Shown here in pieces: positions 1-8,668 of a DNA stretch of 64,000 nt. The notes below the pieces were generated by a model. It saw nothing but the letters and a program-made list of their open reading frames with translations, was not told where the DNA came from and made no database searches. The stretch's first letter is position 1. Every line of letters begins with the position of its first letter. The DNA lies in assembly GCF_030125375.1 (NCBI RefSeq), contig NZ_JASJUU010000003.1, forward strand, positions 14,247 through 78,246, read 5' to 3'. The DNA is from Pseudoalteromonas umbrosa. GTDB lineage: Bacteria > Pseudomonadota > Gammaproteobacteria > Enterobacterales > Alteromonadaceae. The position numbers and the translations under genes were made by a program.

Positions 1-546
1 GCTTTAGCAAGTAAAGCGGACCAAGCAGCGGTAAATACTGCGTTATCAGCTAAAGCTGATAAGACAACTATGGACACTGCTTTAGCAAGTAAAGCGGACC
101 AAGCAGCGGTAAATACTGCGTTGTCAGCTAAAGCTGATAAGACAACTATGGACACTGCTTTAGCAAGTAAAGCGGACCAAGCAGCGGTAAATACTGCTTT
201 GTCAGCTAAAGCTGATAAGACAACTATGGACACTGCTTTAGCAAGTAAAGCGGACCAAGCAGCGGTAAATACTGCGTTGTCAGCTAAAGCAGATAAGACA
301 ACTATGGACACTGCTTTAGCAAGTAAAGCGGACCAAGCAGCGGTAAATACTGCGTTATCAGCTAAAGCTGATAAGACAACTATGGACACTGCTTTAGCAA
401 GTAAAGCGGACCAAGCAGCGGTAAATACTGCGTTATCAGCTAAAGCCGATAAGACCACTATGGACACTGTTTTAGCAAGTAAAGCGGACCAAGCTGCGGT
501 AAATACAGCATTGTCGGGCAAAGCTGATAAAACAACCGTAGAAACT
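1..546 (+). repeat. seven tandem 78-bp in-frame repeats
   Basis: Copies start every 78 bp from position 1. The first six differ by only a few, mostly silent, bases; the seventh (469-546) is more divergent, followed by a further degenerate half unit to about 585. The array continues off the left edge, so total copy number is unknown. Confidence 0.95.
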
Positions 547-1284
547 TCTCTGAACTTAAAAGCCAATAAAACGGATGTAGAGACTGCCACAACAAATGTA
601 GTTCGATTTGATCCAGCCAAACTTGAGTGGGCTTTTGCACATTCTTATAAAGCTGGTGAAGTAGCTAGATATTTCTTAAATGGACACATGTATATTGCAT
701 TGCAAGATATAAGCAGTGACCAGAATATTGTACCAACTATGCATCCAGAATATTGGGCTCTTTTTGTTGAAGGGCAGCAAGGTACAAATAACAAATTAAT
801 TTTTGCGACTAAACAAACATTTGACGGTAATTTAGGTGGTGCAAATGGCGCAGATCAAAAGTGTCAGACCGCAGCAAATGAGAGTAGTATTCTTCCATCG
901 GGAACCTATAAAGCATTAATTAGCACCTCAACACGCAATGCTTCAAATGTTATAAGTACACAAAATACATACTATAAAATTGATGGTACTGTAGTTGCTT
1001 ATCCTTTTGCTTCATTTCTAGCTCTGAATAGATTAAATTCACCGATTAATATGGATCAAAACGGTGATACTGTAAGTGGCTCAGCATGGACCAATACGAA
1101 TACGCTTGGAGGTACTACCCACTGGCAAGCCTGTGGTGATTTTCATACGGGGTCAGGCTCTTGGGATGCGTATTCGTTTGCAGGTGCACAAACGGGTTTA
1201 GTTGATTCTACTTCTTCTACTTGGAGAAGTGATGTGAATATAGGGTGTGATCAACAAGCTAGACTGTACTGTGTTCAGCAGTAA
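1..1284 (+). CDS. fibre-like protein with 26-residue repeats and DUF1554-like tip (5' partial)
   Basis: The reading frame is open from the first base, so the gene begins outside the window. Codons 1-182 are seven near-identical copies of a 26-residue unit (78 bp, starting at 1, 79, 157, 235, 313, 391 and 469). Each unit is two related 13-residue halves of the type xTALxxKADxxxV. Such Ala/Lys/Asp-rich repeats are typical of trimeric phage tail fibres and surface adhesins. Codons about 205-257 (Trp209, Trp252, with Tyr and Gly between) look like a CBM5/12 carbohydrate-binding module. Codons 267-427 resemble DUF1554, a compact disulphide-bearing domain found in Leptospira surface proteins and at tips of secreted or phage-like fibres; the key string is NGNLGG-like followed by GADxKC. 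Inferred role: binding of glycans or another surface by a fibre. No phage structural gene lies downstream, so tail fibre versus adhesin cannot be settled here. Confidence 0.7.
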   Translation, partial: ALASKADQAAVNTALSAKADKTTMDTALASKADQAAVNTALSAKADKTTMDTALASKADQAAVNTALSAKADKTTMDTALASKADQAAVNTALSAKADKTTMDTALASKADQAAVNTALSAKADKTTMDTALASKADQAAVNTALSAKADKTTMDTVLASKADQAAVNTALSGKADKTTVETSLNLKANKTDVETATTNVVRFDPAKLEWAFAHSYKAGEVARYFLNGHMYIALQDISSDQNIVPTMHPEYWALFVEGQQGTNNKLIFATKQTFDGNLGGANGADQKCQTAANESSILPSGTYKALISTSTRNASNVISTQNTYYKIDGTVVAYPFASFLALNRLNSPINMDQNGDTVSGSAWTNTNTLGGTTHWQACGDFHTGSGSWDAYSFAGAQTGLVDSTSSTWRSDVNIGCDQQARLYCVQQ

Positions 1285-1296
1285 CTCTAGTATTAT

Positions 1297-1327
1297 AAAA
1301 GGCCTACTCAGTGAGTAGGTCTTTTGT
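1297..1327 (+). terminator. rho-independent terminator of the fibre gene
   Basis: An 8-bp perfect stem (CCTACTCA / TGAGTAGG, 1303-1319) lies 18 bases after the stop and is followed by TCTTTTGTTT. Confidence 0.8.
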
Positions 1328-1919
1328 TTGGTAATTCCGAATATTAGCTGAAAAATTGGCATGTAGTAGGCAGCAATCACGACAAAGGTTAATCGGGTTG
1401 AACATCTATGCTAATAATTACTCTATCTATAAATTTATTCCTCAATATACCAAGACTCACTCTAGCATAAACGATATTTATAGGGATACATCTGCAAGTA
1501 ATATCGTGAAATGCGAGTACGCTTTAAATCTTCCTTGTCAAAGCATTGTAATGTTATAAAATTGATGAATACGGTATTAAAATTTTATCTATATATCAAT
1601 TTATAGTGTTATTTTTTTAAATTCTAAGCGTTTAAATTTATGAGGGCACAGTGAGTGAATTTTGATGACACCTATTTTTATTTTTTTATGGTGTATTGCT
1701 GTGTTTTATCACTTTAAATCTGATTTTTTGCATAAAAAAGCAAAAGTAAGAATCATTTAATTTCCTTGCAAAGGCTTGTGATATTTCACAAGCCTTTTAT
1801 CATACCTTGAAATTCCCTTGTTTAGATATCGTTTACTCGCTAGACGAACAATTTAAAAGATGACAACAAGCATTCATTTTTCAAAATGATTTTGTGTGCT
1901 TGATATAGAAGGCTCAATC
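1328..1919. other. gene-poor gap with an orphan terminator
   Basis: No convincing gene. A 67-codon open frame at 1356-1559 has no ribosome binding site and no recognisable product, so it is not called. The stretch is very A+T-rich and ends in an isolated terminator hairpin (separate entry) before the next gene. Confidence 0.5.
1770..1798 (+). terminator. isolated terminator hairpin without an assigned gene
   Basis: A 12-bp perfect stem, AAAGGCTTGTGA / TCACAAGCCTTT (1770-1781 with 1786-1797), 4-base loop and a T-rich end. No gene on the plus strand ends just before it; it is 440 bases beyond the fibre gene's own terminator. It may end a small RNA or an unrecognised short gene. Confidence 0.65.
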
Positions 1920-2870
1920 ATGAACTTGAATAAGGCTCGGTGGCTATTATTGGCAGGTATATTCAGCTTAGCTTTTGTTGAAATGTGGGTATTTATCGAC
2001 CCTATTTTAGGGGGGGATAAAGCGAAGAGTTCGACTGAACTTGAGGGGCCAATATTAACTTCAAAAGTTTTGGCTGAAACAAGTGTGGTACCGACAATAC
2101 CAGCGAGCAAAGAGGTTGAAATGACGACGGCACAGCACACTGGGCAGCTTAAAGTGGTGTCTCGGCCTATTTGGCGTTTATCTGGTGTATTTTATGAGCA
2201 CTTGAATGTATTAGAAGCCAAAGCACAAAAAGGGAGCTTAGAAGCAAAATATATAATTGCGATGAACTTTAAGTTTTGTGTTTTGGCGCCACAGGATAGT
2301 GATGCGCTACAAACTAAGCTAGAGGAAATCGCATCATACAGTGATGCAGGCACGGCCGCTGATAATGTAATTAGACAGTTTCACTATTGCGAAGGGATCA
2401 CAAAGGCGCAAAAGCAATCTTATGCAAGGTATCTTGAAGAGGCAGCACATAGTGGCTTTGTTGCAGCACAAGAGGCTTTCGGTAGCTTAGCGGCTGAGTA
2501 TTATATGAAGACACAAGGCTTTAATCGAGAACATCGAGATGAATATATTGCACAACGATCGCGATTCAAAGAAAAAAAGTGGGCGTTTCTAAACCAAGCA
2601 GCGCAACATGGAAGTGAAAAAGCGATGATGACTTTATCAAGCATGCATTACTCACAGCAGCTAGAGAAAAACAGCTTTGCGCAGGCTTATGCTTTGAGTA
2701 AGCTACTTATGGAAATTACTGAAGATGACGAAGTGTACAATCGTCATGCGTGGTTTGAGCAAAAGCAATATCCGAAAATGACTGAACAAGAGTTAGTATA
2801 TGCGCAGCAGTTTTACGAAAGCTGGCTGAAAACCATCTATGAAAATGGCACACTTTATCCGAGTAGATAA
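1920..2870 (+). CDS. membrane-anchored Sel1-like repeat protein
   Basis: 316 residues from ATG 1920, chosen because GAAGG sits 7 bases upstream; an in-frame GTG at 1896 has no such site. Residues about 7-27 form one hydrophobic segment, a signal anchor or uncleaved signal peptide. The rest is helical, with at least three Sel1/TPR-like helical pairs: LEAKAQKGSLEAKYIIAM, YLEEAAHSGFVAAQEAFG and FLNQAAQHGSEKAMMTLS. Sel1-like repeats are protein-binding scaffolds. The partner is unknown, and neither neighbour suggests one. It stands alone, with non-coding sequence on both sides. Confidence 0.65.
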   Translation: MNLNKARWLLLAGIFSLAFVEMWVFIDPILGGDKAKSSTELEGPILTSKVLAETSVVPTIPASKEVEMTTAQHTGQLKVVSRPIWRLSGVFYEHLNVLEAKAQKGSLEAKYIIAMNFKFCVLAPQDSDALQTKLEEIASYSDAGTAADNVIRQFHYCEGITKAQKQSYARYLEEAAHSGFVAAQEAFGSLAAEYYMKTQGFNREHRDEYIAQRSRFKEKKWAFLNQAAQHGSEKAMMTLSSMHYSQQLEKNSFAQAYALSKLLMEITEDDEVYNRHAWFEQKQYPKMTEQELVYAQQFYESWLKTIYENGTLYPSR

Positions 2871-3108
2871 TCAAGTAAAGAGTGGTCGTCGAAATAAATA
2901 GCCAGCACTTACGTTAAATGCTTGTGTGCCATTTAGACTTGTCTTGATTCAGCGCTGTCAAGCTTTTACTTATATTGTCCATACGTATTGCAAGCACTAT
3001 TGAGGATGAATAAGTATCCACTATGATTATTCTCAATTACTTACTACTGACACTCCCTGTCTGCACCTTTTGCTTTAATTAAGCCAATAAACAAAAGGAG
3101 CTATACAC

Positions 3109-3423
3109 ATGAAACAGAATATAATTGAAATCGTTACTTTTAAATTAATGGAAGGCGTATCAACAGAGCAAATACTGGAAAAAAGTGCAGACTTTGAAGA
3201 GTTTGTAGCCAAGCAACCCGGCTTTTTATACCGTTCGTTGGCGCACCAAGCGGATACTGATACATTTGTCGATATCAGCTATTGGGAAACTTTAGAAGAT
3301 AATAAAAAAATGCAAGCTGTATTTGAAGAGGCACCAGCTTGCAAAGCATATTGTGCGTTGGTTGATAAAGAATCTGTTGGGATCAGCCACCATAATGTAG
3401 TGACTAAAAGCTGTGATGCTTAA
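3109..3423 (+). CDS. dimeric alpha-beta barrel (ABM-like) protein
   Basis: 104 residues; AAAGGAG lies 8 bases before the ATG. The fold pattern (beta strand IIEIVTFKL, helix, PGFLYRSLAHQ, VDISYWETLEDNKKM) matches the antibiotic-biosynthesis-monooxygenase / stress-responsive dimeric barrel superfamily, about 100 residues long. Members range from cofactor-free monooxygenases and haem-degrading enzymes to proteins without known activity; no substrate can be assigned here. The WYL regulator follows after 16 bases, so the two are probably one transcript and the regulator may control this operon. Confidence 0.6.
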   Translation: MKQNIIEIVTFKLMEGVSTEQILEKSADFEEFVAKQPGFLYRSLAHQADTDTFVDISYWETLEDNKKMQAVFEEAPACKAYCALVDKESVGISHHNVVTKSCDA

Positions 3424-3439
3424 TTAAAGGAGGAAGATT

Positions 3440-4141
3440 GTGCATAAATCAGAGCGATTATTTCAATTAGTCAATTTGCTCAAAGGTCGTAAAGTTGCTG
3501 TGACGGCAAAGCAATTGGCTGAAAGGTTAAATGTTTCTGAGCGCACAATCTACCGCGACATTCAAAATTTACAAACGTCTGGCGTACCTATAGAAGGTGA
3601 GGCGGGGATAGGTTATTTGATCAGTGAGTGTGACTTACCACCCATGATGTTCTCTGTACAGGAGCTTCAAGCATTGCTAATTGGCAGCCGAATGCTCGAA
3701 GCATTCTCTGATCCAGAGCAAGCACAGCATGCCCAGTCCGCTATCACTAAAATTGAAGCTGTTTTACCTACCAAAATGAAACAGATAAATGATGATCTTC
3801 CCTACTATGCGCTGGGCTATAAACATGACGACAGGTGCCAAGCGCATAATAAGGTACTACGAGAAGCCATTGAAAACAAAAACCACCTATTGATGACTTA
3901 CCAAGATGTAAAAGGTGATGTAAGTGAAAGAACCATTGAGCCGTTAGGTCTGGTTTACTGGGGAGGAAAATGGACTGTGATTTCATACTGTTTGCTGAGA
4001 AATGCTTACAGAGAATTTAGGTTAGACAGAATTGTTTCGCTAATCGCACTTCATACACATTTTGAACAGGAAGAAGAAAAGAGCGTATTGCATTACATAG
4101 ATCTAGTTAAGTCAGCCGCATGCGACAATAAAAATAACTAG
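3440..4141 (+). CDS. HTH/WYL-domain transcriptional regulator
   Basis: 233 residues from a GTG start, preceded by a very strong AAAGGAGG (3426-3433). Residues about 5-58 form a DeoR/HTH_11-type winged helix (AKQLAERLNVSERTIYRDIQNL). Residues about 130-210 form a WYL domain, with RTIEPLGLVYWGGKWTVISYC and the typical REFRLDRI end. YafY/WYL regulators respond to small molecules or single-stranded nucleic acid; the ligand here is unknown. It is cotranscribed with the upstream barrel protein, its likeliest target. The TonB receptor downstream has its own regulatory region. Confidence 0.8.
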   Translation: MHKSERLFQLVNLLKGRKVAVTAKQLAERLNVSERTIYRDIQNLQTSGVPIEGEAGIGYLISECDLPPMMFSVQELQALLIGSRMLEAFSDPEQAQHAQSAITKIEAVLPTKMKQINDDLPYYALGYKHDDRCQAHNKVLREAIENKNHLLMTYQDVKGDVSERTIEPLGLVYWGGKWTVISYCLLRNAYREFRLDRIVSLIALHTHFEQEEEKSVLHYIDLVKSAACDNKNN

Positions 4142-4324
4142 ATTTCAATCTCCTATGACCAGTAGCGAGTTATTTAACCGAATATACATATATAACATTG
4201 AGAATTATTTATTCAACCAAATACACACTATTAAGAACAAATGCCCACCCATTGTAAACATTATAAATACATTTAATTTTATTCGTAACAAGAATTAACT
4301 TTGGCAACTTTTATTAAACGCAAA

Positions 4325-4339
4325 TGAGAGTTGTTATCA
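4325..4339. promoter_or_regulatory. Fur-like operator
   Basis: TGAGAGTTGTTATCA matches the 7-1-7 Fur consensus TGATAATNATTATCA at 11 of 14 defined positions, and is flanked by AA and TT so that the outer arms AAATGA / TCATTT are perfectly inverted. It lies 69 bases before the TonB receptor start. A weaker similar site begins at 4199 (TGAGAATTATT). Iron repression of the receptor is inferred. Confidence 0.6.
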
Positions 4340-4408
4340 TTTGCTATCGCTGTTAGTATGCGCGCTCTCTGCGAATAAACAATCATATTGCGATGTATGG
4401 AGTGTAAT

Positions 4409-6901
4409 ATGCAATTCTCTCGTTCACTGAATTCTAAAAGTGTTCTTGCAACTGCGGTTAAAGTTGCTTTACTAGGTGGTGTTGTTGCATCAGCTCAAGC
4501 TGCTGACAAAGCTCAAGACGATATTGAACGCATCAGCGTTTATAACAAACATAACGCCCTGATTTTAGAATCAGGCACGGCAACTAAATCAAACATGGCG
4601 TTGATGCAAACACCTGCAGCAGTGGTTATTGTTGATAAAGACTTACTTGATTCACAAACAGCAAATACGCTGCAAGATGCGATCAGAAACGTGAGTGGTT
4701 TCGTTCAAGCTGGTAACAACTATGGCATTGGTGACAATCTTGCTATTCGTGGTTTAGGCGTAAATTATACGTACGATGGCATGTACGGCGGTGCAAGCCT
4801 TGGTAATAACTACAACCCAACTCGCTCTATGACTAACATCGAGAGTATGGAAGTTTTAAAAGGTCCTGCTACTGGTTTATATGGTATTGGTGCTGCTGGC
4901 GGTGTGGTCAACCTTATTGAGAAAAAGCCTCAATTCGAAGAAGCTTATGAGATCAGTACAAAAGTAGGCAGCTGGAATACCTACGGACTTATGTTAGATG
5001 CGACAAATGCAATTACAGATGATTTAGCATACCGTGTGGTACTTAACCACGAGCGTAGTGATGGCTACCGTGATTTACAGCAAGATCGTGATGAAGTGTA
5101 CGCAAGCCTAAAGTTTGAGGCATCAAAAGATCACGCTTTATTATTTTCTGCGGCATACATTGATGATGCAGTACAGGTAGACTCTGTAGGTGACCCAGTA
5201 CGTATCGTTAATTGGGATAGCATTGATGGTGAGCCAAGAAAACTTACTGGTGCAGACGTACCTAATGATCCTAAATTCATCATCAACAAAGACGGTAAAA
5301 AAGAGTACCTAGGTATTCAATTATCCGACGCACAGAGAGAGCAGTTAGCGGCATCTATTTCAACAACGGATGGTTTAAATCCAATTGACTTAGGGGATTC
5401 GAGCCTCATATCACCGCTTTCTACACCAAACGAAGGGCAAGAGCTACGCTTTAAGCTTCGTCATGACTGGCATTTGGGCGAAGAGTCAACATTGACTCAG
5501 CAAGTATTGTGGCGCCAATATGATTCTGATTTGACTCGTCAAACTGGTGCATACAACTATGTTTATTGGGACCGTTCAAATCGAACACATGGTTCAATTG
5601 TCAATGCCGATCCTCGTGCTCCTGTAGTGACTGAAGACGGTGAATTGCACCCATATTCAGCACGCCGTCAAGAATATCGTCGTGCTGTTTCAGATGAGCA
5701 AACATGGCAATACTTCGCTGACTTACAGCTTGGCTGGAGCTATGGTGATATTAGTGGTGAGCATTTAGTAAGTGTTAACTACGAAGATAGAAAGATGTCG
5801 TTTAAACAGTGGCATGCTTACGATAAAGACGGTGATAGCCGCAGTAATAATCTGCCATATATACTTGATATTAGAAATCCGGTTTGGCCAACTGGTAGCT
5901 TTATGGACTACGACCCATTTGTAAAGAGTAACTACGAAAAGTCATTAACTGCTTATGGTATTAGTGCGCAAGAAGTACTTTATTTGACAGATGCATTGAC
6001 TGCTCGAGTTGGTGCTGCTTACACTGAAATTAAGCAAACATATGAAGACTTGGGAACTGATGAGGAAGTTAAAGAGCTTGATTCTAAGGACTCAGGTACG
6101 ACCTACAATGTGGGTTTAAACTACCAAATTACGCCTCAGTTTTCGGCTTTCATTAATGCCTCTAAAGGCAGAACAGCTTATGGTGTGCTTTCGAAGTTAG
6201 AAGATGAAAGTGACTTTATTGATGGTACTAACATCCCTAAAAAAACCAACCAGCCAGACTCTGAATCAGAGTCATTTGATTTAGGTTTTAGATTTACAGC
6301 ATTTGAAGAAGATTTACTTGGATCTGTTGTTTTCTTTGAAACAAAGCGCACTAATCTAAGGTATAGTAATACTGAATTTAATTCTGAAGTAGGTTCAACA
6401 GACTACAACGTTGATGTGCCACGTTATTTTTACGACAATAATGAAACAACCAAAGGCGTTGAAGTTGACTTAAACCTAGTACTCAATGACGCTTGGAAAC
6501 TAAATCTTAACGGTACATACCAAGATGCTATCTCTGTGATGAATAGCCAAAAAGATCCTGCAGATAGAGAAGTCGATAAGAAAGGCTTACCTGAAAAAAT
6601 GGCTGGTGCTTGGATCACACACATGCTACCTCAAATTATGGGAGGAGATTTAGAATTAAGTCTTGGTATGAATTATGTGAGCGAGCGTACAGTAAGTAGT
6701 GCTGGTTTTGGCTTACCAACAGCGGTTGTTGATGGCTATACACGTTGGGACATGGCGGCAGCTTATTACTTTGACAACTACCATTTCCAACTGAATATTG
6801 AAAACTTAGCGGATGAAACATACTATAGTAAAGCGATGTTCTTAGGTGGATTACCAGGTAATGAACGTAATGCTAAACTGACGTTTAACTATCAGTTCTA
6901 A
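4409..6901 (+). CDS. TonB-dependent siderophore-type outer membrane receptor
   Basis: 830 residues from ATG 4409, preceded by GGAG at 4399-4402; an upstream TTG is not needed. A signal peptide ends in ASAQA, with cleavage near residue 31, followed by a TonB-box-like stretch (ERISVY, about 40-45). The plug domain is at about 60-175 (TPAAVVIVDKDLL, NVSGF, IRGLGVNYTYDGM, MEVLKGPATGLYG, GGVVNLIEKKP). A long 22-strand-type barrel follows, and the protein ends in TFNYQF with the terminal aromatic that outer membrane barrels need. The plug and length fit ferric-siderophore receptors, and a Fur-like site upstream supports iron uptake. No siderophore genes or periplasmic transporter adjoin, so the ligand is unknown and probably a xenosiderophore. 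Confidence 0.88.
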   Translation: MQFSRSLNSKSVLATAVKVALLGGVVASAQAADKAQDDIERISVYNKHNALILESGTATKSNMALMQTPAAVVIVDKDLLDSQTANTLQDAIRNVSGFVQAGNNYGIGDNLAIRGLGVNYTYDGMYGGASLGNNYNPTRSMTNIESMEVLKGPATGLYGIGAAGGVVNLIEKKPQFEEAYEISTKVGSWNTYGLMLDATNAITDDLAYRVVLNHERSDGYRDLQQDRDEVYASLKFEASKDHALLFSAAYIDDAVQVDSVGDPVRIVNWDSIDGEPRKLTGADVPNDPKFIINKDGKKEYLGIQLSDAQREQLAASISTTDGLNPIDLGDSSLISPLSTPNEGQELRFKLRHDWHLGEESTLTQQVLWRQYDSDLTRQTGAYNYVYWDRSNRTHGSIVNADPRAPVVTEDGELHPYSARRQEYRRAVSDEQTWQYFADLQLGWSYGDISGEHLVSVNYEDRKMSFKQWHAYDKDGDSRSNNLPYILDIRNPVWPTGSFMDYDPFVKSNYEKSLTAYGISAQEVLYLTDALTARVGAAYTEIKQTYEDLGTDEEVKELDSKDSGTTYNVGLNYQITPQFSAFINASKGRTAYGVLSKLEDESDFIDGTNIPKKTNQPDSESESFDLGFRFTAFEEDLLGSVVFFETKRTNLRYSNTEFNSEVGSTDYNVDVPRYFYDNNETTKGVEVDLNLVLNDAWKLNLNGTYQDAISVMNSQKDPADREVDKKGLPEKMAGAWITHMLPQIMGGDLELSLGMNYVSERTVSSAGFGLPTAVVDGYTRWDMAAAYYFDNYHFQLNIENLADETYYSKAMFLGGLPGNERNAKLTFNYQF

Positions 6902-6918
6902 ATAAAACATGATGATGT

Positions 6919-6945
6919 AGAGGCGGCAATTTGCCGCCTTTTTTA
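6919..6945 (+). terminator. terminator of the TonB receptor gene
   Basis: Perfect 9-bp stem AGGCGGCAA / TTGCCGCCT (6921-6939) followed by TTTTTTA, 20 bases after the stop. Confidence 0.9.
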
Positions 6946-7119
6946 TTTCCTTTTATTCAGAGAAATTGAATTTTATGCCTGTTACTTTTAATACAGGTTT
7001 TAAGCGCACTCAACTTCAGCAAAAATCCACTTTTTCATTGTCTATTTTGTGATTCTATTGGCCTATAAGTTGCTTATAAATTGTGAGTTAAACAGACATT
7101 GCCGGATAAGGACACGCCA

Positions 7120-7749
7120 ATGAACTTAATTGCAGCATTCAATCACAATAGAATATTTCAAAGCCAAGATAGCAAAGTGCAAAGTAGCATAGAAAAGCAT
7201 GCTGAATTCGCGTCACTAATGGAAAAAACAATAAATGCCAAGCCCGAAGTCACCGAGCCTGATCTCATTATGCCGATTTCTCTCAATCGAAACTATGATG
7301 AAATATCGGACCAAGCTCATGAGTATTATCAACTTGCCCTTGAGATAGCTAAAGAACGTGTTGACCCAGAGCTAGAAGATGACAGGTTAAAAGAAATACA
7401 ACTGTATCAAGAAACCACAATCGAAATTATGGACATACCCATTGAGGTCGAAATTGAACAACATGAAATCAATGAAGCGCTCTTATTTGGAAGTCTAGGT
7501 ATTGATTTTTTACAGTATAAAGAAATGGGTGTACGTATTGATATGCTCAACCTCATGGAACAAGACATCAACACTTCTAAAACATTACTCACCAGTGATA
7601 AAGAAAAGCTTAAAAGCGTATTGAATGAAAGGCGAGAAGTGTTGGAGTTACAACGGGAAGAAATGCTTGCAGGCACCTATTTAGAGCAAAATACAGATCA
7701 TAAAGGCGAAATTAAAAAACGCTTTGACGACATAGACTTTAAACCATAA
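7120..7749 (+). CDS. protein of unknown function, paralogue 1 of a tandem pair
   Basis: 209 residues from ATG 7120 (AAGGA at 7108-7112); the in-frame TTG at 7099 has no binding site. Acidic, helix-rich, with no signal peptide or membrane segment, so probably cytoplasmic. It is clearly homologous to the next gene along its length: both share HAxFASxM, a SLNxNxDxIS motif, ARERVD/AKERVD, the block EINEALLFGSLGIDFLQYKE and a C-terminal LAGTY. No known domain was recognised. The very conserved ALLF-SLGIDFL-YKE-GVR-DML block may be a binding or oligomerisation surface. It is probably in one operon with its paralogue, 45 bases on. Confidence 0.6.
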   Translation: MNLIAAFNHNRIFQSQDSKVQSSIEKHAEFASLMEKTINAKPEVTEPDLIMPISLNRNYDEISDQAHEYYQLALEIAKERVDPELEDDRLKEIQLYQETTIEIMDIPIEVEIEQHEINEALLFGSLGIDFLQYKEMGVRIDMLNLMEQDINTSKTLLTSDKEKLKSVLNERREVLELQREEMLAGTYLEQNTDHKGEIKKRFDDIDFKP

Positions 7750-7794
7750 TCACAACGTCGTAGCAATTAATATGACCACTTAATAAGGATATCC

Positions 7795-8376
7795 ATGAGC
7801 AGTATTTCAGCGTTAAAACATATGCCTTTTGAAAAGGCTCAACAACATTCAATGCGTAACCAACTGACACAGCACGCCAATTTTGCCTCTGTAATGCAAA
7901 GCGTCTTGACGGAGAAACCAAACAACAGCGTCCCTGAACACTTAATGGCATTGTCTTTAAATGTCAATTTTGATGACATCAGTGAGCAAACAAAGAGAAA
8001 CTATTATGAACAAGTCTTGCCTAATGCCAGAGAGCGAGTAGATAAGAGCCAAAGTGCGAAAAACCAAAAAATTCAGCTGTTTGAAGAATCTGTTATTGAA
8101 ATAAAAGATATCGCGATAAAAGTTGATATTGAGATCGACGAGGTAAATGAAGCCTTACTATTTAGCAGTCTCGGAATCGATTTTCTGAAGTATAAAGAAG
8201 CAGGTGTTCGTGCGGATATGCTCAGCCTACTAGAAAAAGACGTTTATCAATCTGAAGGTTTAACAGCATCAGAAAAGCAAGTCCTTATAGACACAATTGC
8301 AATGGAAAGAGACAAGCTAACATCATTGCAAGAAAATATATTGGCTGGTACTTACATGCCTAAAGAAAAAAATTAA
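7795..8376 (+). CDS. protein of unknown function, paralogue 2 of a tandem pair
   Basis: 193 residues; ATG preceded by AAGGAT. A divergent duplicate of the gene just upstream, lacking only that gene's charged C-terminal tail. It keeps the central motif NEALLFSSLGIDFLKYKEAGVR and the end LAGTY. The two differ enough (many substitutions, a shorter linker after ARERVD) that the duplication is not recent, which suggests both copies are maintained. Function unknown. Confidence 0.6.
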   Translation: MSSISALKHMPFEKAQQHSMRNQLTQHANFASVMQSVLTEKPNNSVPEHLMALSLNVNFDDISEQTKRNYYEQVLPNARERVDKSQSAKNQKIQLFEESVIEIKDIAIKVDIEIDEVNEALLFSSLGIDFLKYKEAGVRADMLSLLEKDVYQSEGLTASEKQVLIDTIAMERDKLTSLQENILAGTYMPKEKN

Positions 8377-8668
8377 AAACCGATGGAGTACAATAACGAT
8401 ACTGCATCAATTGAATGGAGGGCTGCCTTTTATAAATAAAATATTTGCTTTTTGGAGGCTTTTTACTGGGCAGCTTGCAATGTTAACTTTGCTTCTTTTG
8501 GTCAAGCTACCTTTGAAACTAAAAATAAGTTTCTCCTTAAGAGCTAACCTGTAATGTCATGTTTTATTTATTAATCTTTTTCAGTTTACTTTAAATAACA
8601 AACATATAACAACGTAATTGTCAGACCAACTCTAAACTTAAAGTAACGGCATAGTCATAGAGGTGTAT

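Noticed and set aside
1..546. CRISPR array
   Set aside because: The 78-bp repeats are directly adjacent, in frame and coding, with no unique spacers.
1356..1559. 67-codon open frame after the fibre gene
   Set aside because: No ribosome binding site, no family resemblance, and low-complexity composition typical of A+T-rich non-coding DNA.
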